DNA of 64,000 nt from Shewanella woodyi ATCC 51908 (lineage in GTDB: Bacteria; Pseudomonadota; Gammaproteobacteria; Enterobacterales; Shewanellaceae): the NCBI RefSeq assembly GCF_000019525.1, contig NC_010506.1, positions 3,534,001 to 3,598,000 on the forward strand. The letters are read 5' to 3'. Position numbers and translations under genes: made by a program. The notes below the pieces were generated by a model. That model ran no database searches. It worked only from the letters and a program-made list of their open reading frames with translations, and was not told the origin of the DNA. Of the stretch, positions 53,215-62,115 are shown in pieces (the first letter of the stretch is position 1; each line of letters opens with the position of its first letter).

Positions 53215-54798
53215 ATGACAAATATAGCAAAATTTGCACTCGATGATGACAGTCTGGTCGTCATTATAGGCTCTGGAGCTGGCGGGGGTACTGTCGCTAA
53301 CGAGTTAGCTCAAAAAGGCATAAGTTCGGTTGTTTTAGAAGCGGGTAAACGCTTTACGCTCGAAGATCTAAAAAACAATGAATGGGAGATGTTTATGAAG
53401 CTGTCATGGCTTGATAAGCGCATCTCAGCTGGAGGTTGGCACCATTCAAAAAACCACACTAACTTACCCGCCTGGATCGTTAAAGGTGTCGGCGGTTCCT
53501 CTATCCACTGGGCCGGTGTTTCTCTTCGTTTTAAGCCACATGAATTCAAAATGAAAAGTACCAACGGCAATATCGAAGGAGCAAATGTCGCCGATTGGCC
53601 AGTGACATATGAAGAGGTAGCTCCCTACTACGTAAAAGCCGAACACAAGATGGGCGTAACAGGTAAAGCAACTGATACACCTGATTTACCTGAAAGCAGC
53701 CACACAAAACTGCACCGTATCGCAGCCGAGCGCACAGGGATGACTTTTACCAATGCACCGATGGCCATCAATTCAGTGCCTAATGATGGTCGACCTGCCT
53801 GTCAGCAAATCGGCTTTTGTATGCAAGGTTGTCGTATTGGCGCCAAGTGGTCAACCATGTACACCGAGCTCCCCAAAGCTGAAGCAACAGGTTTATGTGA
53901 AATACGACCTAACTGCATGGTGTTAAAGATTGAGCACGATGAGAGTGGTAAGGCTACAGGTGTGCTTTATGTCGATAAAGACGGTAATAAGAAACTGCAA
54001 AAAGCGCGAATTGTCTGTGTTGCTGCCAACTCAATTGAATCACCAAGGCTACTGTTAAATTCAGCCTCACAGATGTTCCCCGATGGGTTAGCTAACTCAT
54101 CAGGACAAGTGGGTAGAAACTACATGGGCCACGTTACTGGTGGTGTTTATGGTGTTTTTCCTGAGCCCGTTAATATGCATCGCGGCACATCAGTGCCAAG
54201 CTTAATCACCAGCGAGCAAGCGAATAAGCCTGAACGGGGTTTTGTCGCGGGATATACCCTGGAAGTGTTATCTCTCGGCTTAGGTTTCTTATCTGCCTTT
54301 TTGAAGCCTGGCACTAGTGGTTGGGGAAGAGAGATAGCTGAAGCCCTTGAGAACTACCAAAATATGGCCGGTGTATGGATTTGTGGAGAAGACCTTCCCG
54401 TAGAAACGAATCGAATCACACTGCACCCAACCGAAAAAGATCAGCATGGCCTTCCCGTCCCTGTCATCACAAAAACAGATCACAATAACGATGTAGTGAT
54501 GCGCAATCATGCATATTCGCAGATGGCAAAGCTCTATAAATCTGTCGGCGCAACCAAGGTACACAACTTACCCGCTTATCCGAGTAGCCACAATATGGGA
54601 ACGAACCGTATGAGTGAACACCCCTCCGATGGCGTCGTCAATAAATGGGGACAAGCACATGATGTTCCAAACCTGTTTATCTCTGATGGCAGTCAATTTG
54701 TCACCAGTGCCGCCGTTAACCCCACCCTCACGATTGTCGCGCTCGCCATTAGGCAAGCAGATCATATTGCAGGACTAATGAAAAGCGGCCAAGTGTAG
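53215..54798 (+). CDS. GMC family FAD oxidoreductase (dehydrogenase large subunit)
   Basis: 527 residues from the ATG at 53215 (GAGGAAATAGAC upstream; the frame open to 53176 overlaps the previous gene). FAD-binding VVIIGSGAGGGTVANELAQKG (15-35), ALEAGKRF-type end of strand 2, VKGVGGSSIHWAGVSLRF, and the C-terminal HNMGTNRMS...FVTSAAVNPTLTIVALA. Family members of this two-subunit kind oxidise alcohols or sugars in the periplasm and pass electrons to a cytochrome. No cytochrome subunit is encoded here. The substrate is unknown; a diol or ketol fits the aco genes downstream. Confidence 0.88.
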   Translation: MTNIAKFALDDDSLVVIIGSGAGGGTVANELAQKGISSVVLEAGKRFTLEDLKNNEWEMFMKLSWLDKRISAGGWHHSKNHTNLPAWIVKGVGGSSIHWAGVSLRFKPHEFKMKSTNGNIEGANVADWPVTYEEVAPYYVKAEHKMGVTGKATDTPDLPESSHTKLHRIAAERTGMTFTNAPMAINSVPNDGRPACQQIGFCMQGCRIGAKWSTMYTELPKAEATGLCEIRPNCMVLKIEHDESGKATGVLYVDKDGNKKLQKARIVCVAANSIESPRLLLNSASQMFPDGLANSSGQVGRNYMGHVTGGVYGVFPEPVNMHRGTSVPSLITSEQANKPERGFVAGYTLEVLSLGLGFLSAFLKPGTSGWGREIAEALENYQNMAGVWICGEDLPVETNRITLHPTEKDQHGLPVPVITKTDHNNDVVMRNHAYSQMAKLYKSVGATKVHNLPAYPSSHNMGTNRMSEHPSDGVVNKWGQAHDVPNLFISDGSQFVTSAAVNPTLTIVALAIRQADHIAGLMKSGQV

Positions 54799-54811
54799 TC
54801 AGTTTGTCTTT

Positions 54812-54884
54812 GTGGCGTTTGTGGATTCTTATCAATCTATTGCTTACCTGATTGTTTAACTTGGGTATTTACCATAAACGCCAC
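54812..54884 (+). terminator. Long-loop stem with U6 tail between the oxidoreductase and acoA
   Basis: GTGGCGTTTGTGG (54812-54824) pairs with CCATAAACGCCAC (54872-54884): 13 bp including one G-U, loop 47 bases, followed by TTTTTT (54885-54890) and the acoA ribosome site CAGGAG at 54895. It may act as a partial terminator or attenuator within the operon, or as a processing site. Confidence 0.55.
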
Positions 54885-54905
54885 TTTTTTATTCAGGAGA
54901 GAACA

Positions 54906-55895
54906 ATGTTACCAACAAATGAACAACGTCGATGGATGTATCGAAATATGCTCATCAGCCGTTATATGGAAGAACGAATCGAAACCATCTATATGGAAGG
55001 AAAAAAACCCATCTTCAATATGGCCAACGGCCCTATTCCTGGAGAGATGCACCTTTCTAATGGTCAAGAGCCTTGTGCAGTAGGTGTATGTTGCCATTTA
55101 GGTACTGAGGATATCGTAACAGCAACCCATAGACCCCACCATATTGCGATTGCTAAGGGAGTCGATCTCAAAAAAATGATGGCCGAAATTTTTGGTAAAA
55201 AAACAGGATTAAGTGGTGGGCGTGGTGGCCATATGCACCTGTTTGATAAAGACGTTAACTTTGCTTGTTCTGGCATTATTGCCCAAGGTATGGGGCCCGC
55301 AGTAGGCGCGGCATTATCACGTAAACTACAACGAAAATCTGGTATTGCTATTGCCTATATTGGCGAAGGAGCCGCAAATCAGGGAGCATTTCACGAAACA
55401 CTCAACTTAGCTTCTGTGTGGAAATTACCCGTCATCTTTATTATCGAAGATAACGATTGGGGGATCTCGGTGGCCAAATCAACATCCACATCAGTGAGCA
55501 AAAATAGCGACAGAGCCGCAGCCTATGGAATGCCAGGTATCTTTATAAAAGACAACTGTCCTGACCAAATATTTAGTGCGACAGCTGCTGCCGTTGAGCA
55601 GGCTCGATGCGGCGATGGCCCCACTCTAATCGAAATAAAAACCTCACGCTTAGCTGGCCACTTTATGGGGGATGCTGAAGATTATCGACCAAAAGGGGAA
55701 AAAGAAAACTTGCTTAAAAATGACCCTATCCCTACGTATCGACAAGCTCTGCTCGATGAAGATGTCATCACAATCGAAGAAGATAGCGCGCTTGTTCAAG
55801 AAACCCAGCAACTGATCGAGGATGCCATCACTTTTGCTAGAGAAAGTGACGAGCCCGCACCTGAAGAAGCATTAGAGCACGTATTCGCTCACTAG
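54906..55895 (+). CDS. acoA: Acetoin dehydrogenase E1 alpha-like (TPP-dependent)
   Basis: 329 residues from the ATG at 54906, with CAGGAGAGAACA upstream. TPP motif GEGAANQGAFHETLN...EDNDWGIS: the usual GDG is GEG here, a change also seen in branched-chain E1 alpha. HRPHHIAIAKGVD, GRGGHMHLFD and GIIAQGMGPAVGAALS are typical of the AcoA/PDH-alpha family. It pairs with AcoB to cleave acetoin (or a related 2-oxo/2-hydroxy-ketone) and pass a two-carbon unit to the lipoyl domain. The substrate is inferred from family and AcoR context. Confidence 0.82.
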   Translation: MLPTNEQRRWMYRNMLISRYMEERIETIYMEGKKPIFNMANGPIPGEMHLSNGQEPCAVGVCCHLGTEDIVTATHRPHHIAIAKGVDLKKMMAEIFGKKTGLSGGRGGHMHLFDKDVNFACSGIIAQGMGPAVGAALSRKLQRKSGIAIAYIGEGAANQGAFHETLNLASVWKLPVIFIIEDNDWGISVAKSTSTSVSKNSDRAAAYGMPGIFIKDNCPDQIFSATAAAVEQARCGDGPTLIEIKTSRLAGHFMGDAEDYRPKGEKENLLKNDPIPTYRQALLDEDVITIEEDSALVQETQQLIEDAITFARESDEPAPEEALEHVFAH

Positions 55896-55920
55896 TATTC
55901 ATCAACAGAAGGCCTAAACA

Positions 55921-56934
55921 ATGTCTGCAACGAATAAATTAACCATTGCACGCGCAATGGCAGAATCCCTAGCTCAGGAGATGAGAACCGACCCTAATGT
56001 CTTCATCATGGGGGAAGATATTGCCCAACTCGGCGGTGTCTTTGGTAATACACGAGGGCTGTATACTGAGTTTGGAGAAGAGCGCATCCGTGACACGCCC
56101 ATTTCAGAAACGGCCTTTATTGGCGCCGGTGTGGGCGCAGCAATGGACGGCATGCGTCCTGTCGTCGAATTAATGTTTGTGGATTTTTTTGGCGTCTGCT
56201 TTGACGCCATATATAACTTAATGGCGAAGAATATCTACTTCTCTGGCGGCCACTCAAACGTTCCTATGGTGATCATGGCTTCTACTGGCGGTGGTTACTC
56301 TGATGGCGGCCAGCACTCCCAATGTCTTTACGCTACCTTTGCACACCTACCGGGGATGAAAGTCATCGCCCCCAGTAATGCCTATGATGCTAAAGGGCTT
56401 TTAACCGCAGCAATACGCGACAATAGCCCGGTTATCTATCTGTTCCACAAAGGCCTACAAGGCATGGGTTGGTTAGGCACAGAGCCTGCTGCCATTAACC
56501 AAGTACCAGAAGAAAACTATCAGTTAGAAATTGGCAAAGCTAAAACTGTCATCTCTGGTACTGATATCACCATTGTAAGTATTGGTATGGGGGTTCATCA
56601 CGCGTTAAAAGCCGCACATGAATTACAAAAAGATGATATCAGTATCGAGGTCATCGATCTGTGCTCATTGGTCCCATTAGATCGCCAACATATTATCGAG
56701 TCGGTAAACAAAACGGGCAGGCTGATTGTCGTCGATGAGGATTACCACAGTTATGGCATGAGTGGCGAGATTTTCGCGTCTGTCATTGAACATGACCACA
56801 CCATTTTCAAAACCCCGCCTCAACGAATCACATACCCAGATATCCCTATTCCATTTAGTCGACCAATGGAGCAATGGGCCCTGCCCTCAACCGAAAAGAT
56901 TATTCACGCTTGTTTAACGATGAAGGAGAAATAA
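55921..56934 (+). CDS. acoB: Acetoin dehydrogenase E1 beta-like
   Basis: 337 residues. MGEDIAQLGGVFGNTRGL, DTPISETAFIGAGVGAAMDGMRPVVELMFVDF, GGQHSQCLYATFAHLPGMKVIAPS and EVIDLCSLVPLD are blocks of the E1 beta family. With AcoA it forms the alpha2-beta2 TPP enzyme. AGAAGG precedes the ATG; the next gene starts two bases after its stop. Confidence 0.87.
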   Translation: MSATNKLTIARAMAESLAQEMRTDPNVFIMGEDIAQLGGVFGNTRGLYTEFGEERIRDTPISETAFIGAGVGAAMDGMRPVVELMFVDFFGVCFDAIYNLMAKNIYFSGGHSNVPMVIMASTGGGYSDGGQHSQCLYATFAHLPGMKVIAPSNAYDAKGLLTAAIRDNSPVIYLFHKGLQGMGWLGTEPAAINQVPEENYQLEIGKAKTVISGTDITIVSIGMGVHHALKAAHELQKDDISIEVIDLCSLVPLDRQHIIESVNKTGRLIVVDEDYHSYGMSGEIFASVIEHDHTIFKTPPQRITYPDIPIPFSRPMEQWALPSTEKIIHACLTMKEK

Positions 56935-56936
56935 AG

Positions 56937-57173
56937 ATGGCACAGGCAATAATTGTACCCGATGATTTATGGGAAGACGATGATGCAGAGGGCGTTATCA
57001 CCGCTTGGCTAATTGATGACAGTAGTGAGGTTCAGTCAGGGCAACTTGTTGCAGATGTGATGGTTGAAAAGATTCAATATGAAATACACTCTCCTTTCTC
57101 AGGCAAAATATCCATCATCAGTCACGAGGAAGAGGTTGTCACTAAAGGATGTACGATAGCGGAGGTGTCTTAA
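56937..57173 (+). CDS. Stand-alone lipoyl-domain protein
   Basis: 78 residues from the ATG at 56937, two bases after acoB; the frame from 56874 overlaps acoB and is rejected. The single domain has the lipoyl-carrier hairpin with Lys45 in DVMVEKIQYEI, preceded by SGQLVADV and followed by SPFSGKI. No E1/E3-binding or catalytic domain is attached. It is taken as the swinging arm of this complex, separate from the acyltransferase encoded next. Its dedicated modifier is probably the ligase two genes on. Confidence 0.85.
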   Translation: MAQAIIVPDDLWEDDDAEGVITAWLIDDSSEVQSGQLVADVMVEKIQYEIHSPFSGKISIISHEEEVVTKGCTIAEVS

Positions 57174-57860
57174 GTGGAAAATACACTAAGTAACTTAGTG
57201 CACCTCAAGGGCGTCAGAGGTGCGATAGCCAAAAAGATGATACATAGCTTACACAATAGTGCTCAATTAAGCTTCCATGCAGAGGCCAATATTTCACCAC
57301 TACTGAATTGTAAGCGACAACTCTCTGAACAGGGCAACAATGTCTCCTTACAAGATATGCTGCATTTAGTCATCATTGCCACATTAGGCCGTCACATGCA
57401 CCTGAATGGGAAATTGGAAAATAATACAATAACCTATGATCCAGACATTCATCTGTCCTTTGCAGTGAGCTTAGAAGATAACTTATTAGTGACGCCAACT
57501 ATTTTTTCAGCTCAACATCTCACCATCACTGAGTTGCAACAATTAAGGCATGAGGCAACCAAGAAAGCACAACAAAACGAGCTAAAACCCAAAGACTATA
57601 CTGGTGGTAGCATTACCATCACGAATTTGGGTTTATCTAGGGTGAAATATTTCACCCCAATCTTAAACACTCCCCAAATCGCTATTTTAGGTTTGGGGGC
57701 AACCACTGAAAGCTACAAACTCAATGCAAAAGGTGAATTAGAGGCGACAAAATTAATGGGACTCTCCTTAACGGTTGATCACAGAGCCATTGATGGGGTT
57801 CCTGCAGCCAATTTTTTGTCTGATTTATGCACCAATATTGAAGAGATTGAATGTGAATAA
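57174..57860 (+). CDS. E2 acyltransferase catalytic domain, free-standing
   Basis: 228 residues. Start GTG at 57174 directly after the previous stop, with GGAGG at 57161. It holds only the 2-oxo-acid dehydrogenase acyltransferase domain: RGAIAKKMIHSL near the start, GGSITITNLGLSRVKYFTPI, and the catalytic DHRAIDG (His-x-x-x-Asp-Gly). No lipoyl or peripheral-subunit-binding domain is seen. Together with the preceding gene it makes a split AcoC. It should form a trimeric core moving an acyl group to CoA. Confidence 0.85.
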   Translation: MENTLSNLVHLKGVRGAIAKKMIHSLHNSAQLSFHAEANISPLLNCKRQLSEQGNNVSLQDMLHLVIIATLGRHMHLNGKLENNTITYDPDIHLSFAVSLEDNLLVTPTIFSAQHLTITELQQLRHEATKKAQQNELKPKDYTGGSITITNLGLSRVKYFTPILNTPQIAILGLGATTESYKLNAKGELEATKLMGLSLTVDHRAIDGVPAANFLSDLCTNIEEIECE

Positions 57861-58563
57861 ATCAATATTCATGGATCCAGTAACAGCACTTTCATGGGAG
57901 AAGAACGCACTTGAACGAATAAAAGTAGACGGTCAATATCGTCTACTGGTTTGGGAACCAGAAACAAGTGTCATGGTGTTACCAACAGGTCCTCGTTGGA
58001 AAATGCCACCTGAAAGTACCAAGCAGATGAACAAATTCGGATGGCAGGTTCAATACCGACAAACAGGCGGCTCCCCAGTACCGCAAACATCTGGGGTTAT
58101 CAATTTAAGCATGGTTTATCCGTGGCCAAAAGATAATCCCTTATCAATGTCCGGTAGCTATCAGCTACTCATCGACATATTAACTCAATGGTTAGGCCAT
58201 TACTGTATACAGGGAGAAACCGGCGAGGTCGAAGGCGCTTATTGTAATGGCGCCTATAACTTCGTGGTCAAAGAGCAAAAACTTATCGGGACAGCCCAAC
58301 GCATCTCATCAAATACCAACCAACAATATTTTGTTTTAGCTCATGCCTTTATTTTATTCGATGCGGGTATTCCACAACTGATAAAGGCAGTAAATCATTG
58401 TTATCAGTCACTCAATCTAACAGAGGTTTTCGATACCTCAGCGATGACATCGCTCACTCTACTTGACCCACAACTCAAGGGAAAAAAAGCGGCGCTCATA
58501 GAAAACCTTGAATCTACAACACACGCAATACTCAAGGCGCATAGCCAACAACAAAACGCGTAA
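57853..58563 (+). CDS. Lipoate-protein ligase-like protein
   Basis: 236 residues from a GTG at 57853 that overlaps the E2 stop by eight bases (an ATG at 57871 is the other choice; the open frame to 57775 is inside E2). LplA-type features: RQTGGSPVPQ (substrate loop, cf. RxSGGG), GEVEGAYCNGAYNFVV and the lysine loop KLIGTAQR (Lys143). The C-terminal accessory domain of E. coli LplA is absent. It is read as a ligase or transferase dedicated to the stand-alone lipoyl domain two genes upstream. Confidence 0.78.
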   Translation: MNKSIFMDPVTALSWEKNALERIKVDGQYRLLVWEPETSVMVLPTGPRWKMPPESTKQMNKFGWQVQYRQTGGSPVPQTSGVINLSMVYPWPKDNPLSMSGSYQLLIDILTQWLGHYCIQGETGEVEGAYCNGAYNFVVKEQKLIGTAQRISSNTNQQYFVLAHAFILFDAGIPQLIKAVNHCYQSLNLTEVFDTSAMTSLTLLDPQLKGKKAALIENLESTTHAILKAHSQQQNA

Positions 58564-58664
58564 AACTAGACTGGGATAGTGATATATGCTAATCCTAGCT
58601 AAATTAACAATTATCTAACAGAAGACATATGGAAGTGAATAAAATATAAAGTTAAGGTTTGGAC

Positions 58665-60617
58665 ATGAGAAATTCAGTGATAGACCAGCACATCTCAAAC
58701 GTATACAGCTCTATTGAAAACAAGGGTATAGAGAAGAATGTCGTTATTAATTCCTGGAAACGATGTATTGAAACCTTCAAGCTTGACCCTCTGAGTCGCC
58801 AGCCTTCCCGCGTATTAACCCATTCCGAGCTACAGAATCATACCTATCCTATTGAAGAATTTATCACTACCGCACGGGAGGGGATGAAAACGCTTTATGC
58901 ACAAGTACAAGCACTCGACTATGTGGTATTACTTTGTGATAGAAAAGGAGTCACTGTCGATTATATTGGTAATGATAGACTGAACAAAGAACTTAGAAAC
59001 TCAGGGCTTTACCTAGGTGCAGACTGGAATGAAAGGCATGCAGGAACCTGCGCAGTAGGAACATTAATCAACGAACATGAGCCGATGACGATACATCAAC
59101 AAGATCATTTTGACATTGTGAACACAACATTAACTTGCTCTGCTTCGCCAATTTTAGATCACGATGGTCAGTTACTGGCTGTATTAGATGTGTCTGCACT
59201 GCACTCGCCAAAAGAGAAAAGTAGCCAACATTTACTGCTAAAGTTAGTGCAAATGCATGCTAGATTTATCGAGTCAGCACATTTCCTTAATTACTATCGC
59301 GAACACACCATTTTAAAGTTTGATTTCAATGTCTGTACGTTATCAACTAATTGCCCTAACCTAATCGCATTAGATAACCACAACGTCATTGTTGGTGCCA
59401 ATCAAAATGCACGAAAAATCATGGCACGTGAACTTGGCATTAAAGATATCACCTCTCAACTGTTAACTGGATTTGAATTTACTTCACTGTTTGAACTAAG
59501 TAAAAGCAAAAACACCGCTTCATTTGACTACTATTTATTTATATCTAGAAATACGGGACTTTCATTTTTCTGTGACATTCAAACACCTAAAACAAAGAGT
59601 AAAAGGCTGTTTAATCCAGTACAAAATACCACTCATGAGCCTGTAAATATCGTAGCAGAGATAGATAAGCTTGCAGGTCATGACCCTTCCATGTCTAAAG
59701 TCAAACAGCTGGCCAACAAATTTGCTCCCACAGACATTAATATTTTAATTAGAGGAGAAACCGGCACAGGTAAAGAAGTACTTGCTAAAGCCATTCATGA
59801 CAGCAGTAAACGCAGTGATGGGCCTTTTATTGCCGTGAACTGCGCAGCTTTACCTGATAGTTTGATTGAAAGCGAGCTGTTTGGTTATAAATCAGGCAGT
59901 TTCACAGGTGCAAACAGTAAAGGTAAATCAGGGCTTATTCTCGCGGCAGATCAAGGCACACTTTTCTTGGATGAAATCGGCGATATGCCCTCCTCCTTAC
60001 AAACTAGGCTGCTGAGGGTTTTGGCCGAAAAAGAGGTCACTCCTGTAGGCTCAGACAAACCCATCAAGGTCAATTTTCGGCTCATCAGTGCCACTCATCA
60101 AGAAGTTGCACCACAAAATGCGCCGAATAAAAACGATTTTAGAGCAGATTTATACCACCGCCTTAATGGCGCAACCATCAACTTGCCGCCACTGCGTGAC
60201 CGACAGGATATCTATTATCTTATCTCCAAGTTGATAGGCAAAGAATCAAATGTGAACTTGTCTAAATCCAGTTTAGAGGTGCTCACTGAGTACGCTTGGC
60301 CGGGCAACATTCGCGAGTTAAAGAATGTGATTAACTATGCCTGCACCCTGTGTGATGGAAAAGGGATACGATCAGAACATTTACCTGATTACGTCTTTAT
60401 CCGTGATCCATTTATCGTTAACAAACACAGTCACTCTCCTATAAGGCATCTCGAAACGTTATCCGAAGAGGGACAAGAGTTGTTACTAACGCTGAGAAAT
60501 AATAATTGGAATGCGACGGCTTCAGCCAAAAAACTCAACATTGGACGAGCTACACTGTATAGAAAAATGAAAAAATTCAACATTATATCTCCCAACAATA
60601 CTGACCTAACTTACTAG
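58665..60617 (+). CDS. acoR: Sigma-54-dependent activator, AcoR family
   Basis: 650 residues from the ATG at 58665 (AAGG 7 bases upstream; a TTG at 58659 is too close). N-terminal AcoR/GAF region (about 60-190, with ERHAGTCAVGT), a second sensor part, AAA+ domain with Walker A GETGTGKE (about 364-371), sigma-54-contact loop GSFTGA (about 411; usual GAFTGA), Walker B LFLDEIGDMP, arginine finger region, and a Fis-type HTH at the end (ATASAKKLNIGRATLYRKMKK). It should activate the sigma-54 promoters at 52613 and 62064. It is in line with the aco genes, 101 bases after the ligase. Confidence 0.9.
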   Translation: MRNSVIDQHISNVYSSIENKGIEKNVVINSWKRCIETFKLDPLSRQPSRVLTHSELQNHTYPIEEFITTAREGMKTLYAQVQALDYVVLLCDRKGVTVDYIGNDRLNKELRNSGLYLGADWNERHAGTCAVGTLINEHEPMTIHQQDHFDIVNTTLTCSASPILDHDGQLLAVLDVSALHSPKEKSSQHLLLKLVQMHARFIESAHFLNYYREHTILKFDFNVCTLSTNCPNLIALDNHNVIVGANQNARKIMARELGIKDITSQLLTGFEFTSLFELSKSKNTASFDYYLFISRNTGLSFFCDIQTPKTKSKRLFNPVQNTTHEPVNIVAEIDKLAGHDPSMSKVKQLANKFAPTDINILIRGETGTGKEVLAKAIHDSSKRSDGPFIAVNCAALPDSLIESELFGYKSGSFTGANSKGKSGLILAADQGTLFLDEIGDMPSSLQTRLLRVLAEKEVTPVGSDKPIKVNFRLISATHQEVAPQNAPNKNDFRADLYHRLNGATINLPPLRDRQDIYYLISKLIGKESNVNLSKSSLEVLTEYAWPGNIRELKNVINYACTLCDGKGIRSEHLPDYVFIRDPFIVNKHSHSPIRHLETLSEEGQELLLTLRNNNWNATASAKKLNIGRATLYRKMKKFNIISPNNTDLTY

Positions 60618-60685
60618 CATTCACATTATCACAATAACGAGAAATACATTCTAATGGGTAAAATACTCAACTCTATCCCATCGCA

Positions 60686-60726
60686 GTTCTATCTTTATGG
60701 TCTAAACAGGGACACAAAGATAGAAC
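60686..60726. terminator. Inverted repeat between convergent acoR and porin genes
   Basis: 11-bp perfect arms GTTCTATCTTT / AAAGATAGAAC, 19-base loop, with TTTTAG-TTGTTTTT beyond on the plus strand. Probable bidirectional terminator. Confidence 0.5.
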
Positions 60727-60789
60727 AGATCGACTTTTAGTTGTTTTTAATCATCTCTATGAATATCCATAACATCTATCAGAGCCAAA

Positions 60790-61989
60790 CTAGAAGTACC
60801 ACAGCACACCGCTACTGACAGTATTGGCTTCAGAATCACTAAAACCTGTTTGAGACGTCGTGTGGGATGTATATTCCAAAGTAAACTGCAGACCTTTAGA
60901 TATATCACGCACATAAACAATGGAGTGCGATTGATTCTTTGCGCCCTCTATATCCGTATTCTCAGTCACGCCATACTGTACAGACAACTGATTATCACCA
61001 AATTTATACCCCATATTGGCAAGAAAACCTTGAGTCTCCACAGCATTACCTAACTTATCCGTAGCTCCAACAAACATAACCCCATCTCCAAGCCCATCGC
61101 CCTTAAAGCCTGAAAGGTTTGCGGTAAAACCATCCCAAACCCACTTAGCACCTAACTCATAACCTGTTGCAGTAATTTCTCGCCCAGTATTGCCCGACAA
61201 CTGCGCTTTTTGCGTCACAAAAGAGGTCCAAAGCTTACTCCCCCCTTCAATGTCATAGCTCATTGACCCTTGCAACATAGGAGTATCAAGGACGTTGTAT
61301 ATTGGGCCACCAATTGAGATTGGATCAGGCTGAATATCCACAGGCTGAAAAACTCCAATACTCGCTTTAAAGCCATTGATTACCGGAGTCGAATACGTGA
61401 TTTGAGGCTGAAATGACATATAAGTATAGCCAGTTGCTACAGCACCAAATGTGGTATTCAGAGCACCAGCAGCTTCAGCATGGGTTCCTACACCTGGGAT
61501 AGTGATATCAGAAAACGTCGCATGGTATTGAAATAGAGCCGCATCTCGCCCCACCACTAATTTTCCGAAATCGCCAGAAATGCTGAGTGAAATATTGCGT
61601 ATATCCCCCACATTTTCACTTCCAGCGATACGCCCACCAAATTTTGATGGATTAGATGTACCTGGAGCAAAACCAAAATGTCCTTTTAAGTCCAGATCGT
61701 TTTCAGTTTTGTATGAGGCGACAAAATTAATCCACCCAGGTAAAAAACCATTTTGAACCGATGCAGTATCTTTATTATCAACCGCATATTCACATGCCGA
61801 AAATGTACTCCACTGACTTGAGTCTGGAGCGACATCACAATCAGTTTGCGTGTAAAATCCACCGACGATACCATTAATATCCATGGAGAAATCACCTTCA
61901 CTATATCCAATTGCATGTGCAACATTCGTTAAGCAAGCCATAGACACTAAAATAGAAAACCTTATGGAATAAAGTAATTTGTTGTTCAT
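60790..61989 (-). CDS. Outer-membrane porin (Gram-negative porin family)
   Basis: 399 residues. Signal peptide to ...NVAHAIGY. A beta-barrel follows with alternating strands, DINGIVGGFYTQ at the start, LVVGRDAALFQYHA, and the C-terminal VSSGVLWYF with terminal Phe for BAM insertion. A Cys pair lies in an early loop (DCD...ACEY). The upstream region has a sigma-54 promoter and a palindrome shared with the aco operon, so it is likely the uptake porin for the same substrate. AGGGAT precedes the ATG. Confidence 0.82.
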   Translation of the reverse strand: MNNKLLYSIRFSILVSMACLTNVAHAIGYSEGDFSMDINGIVGGFYTQTDCDVAPDSSQWSTFSACEYAVDNKDTASVQNGFLPGWINFVASYKTENDLDLKGHFGFAPGTSNPSKFGGRIAGSENVGDIRNISLSISGDFGKLVVGRDAALFQYHATFSDITIPGVGTHAEAAGALNTTFGAVATGYTYMSFQPQITYSTPVINGFKASIGVFQPVDIQPDPISIGGPIYNVLDTPMLQGSMSYDIEGGSKLWTSFVTQKAQLSGNTGREITATGYELGAKWVWDGFTANLSGFKGDGLGDGVMFVGATDKLGNAVETQGFLANMGYKFGDNQLSVQYGVTENTDIEGAKNQSHSIVYVRDISKGLQFTLEYTSHTTSQTGFSDSEANTVSSGVLWYF

Positions 61990-62048
61990 ATAAATCCCTA
62001 TTAGTTTGTTTTATTTTAAACGCATAATTATTTGCGCAATGTCATATC

Positions 62049-62064
62049 GCACAATCCATGCCAA
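62049..62064 (-). promoter_or_regulatory. Sigma-54 promoter of the porin gene
   Basis: Minus strand reads TTGGCATG-GATT-GTGC: same TTGGCATG -24 block as the promoter at 52613, correct spacing of 11 from GG to GC, and GC intact at -12. Transcription would start near 62037, 48 bases before the ATG. Confidence 0.65.
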
Positions 62065-62115
62065 TAAAACAAACAAATGCACTCGCAATGAAATAAACAA
62101 AAACAACACTTGATT

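Noticed and set aside
54906..55895. Loss of TPP binding in AcoA because GDG is GEG
   Set aside because: Branched-chain E1 alpha proteins also use GEG, and the rest of the motif is intact.
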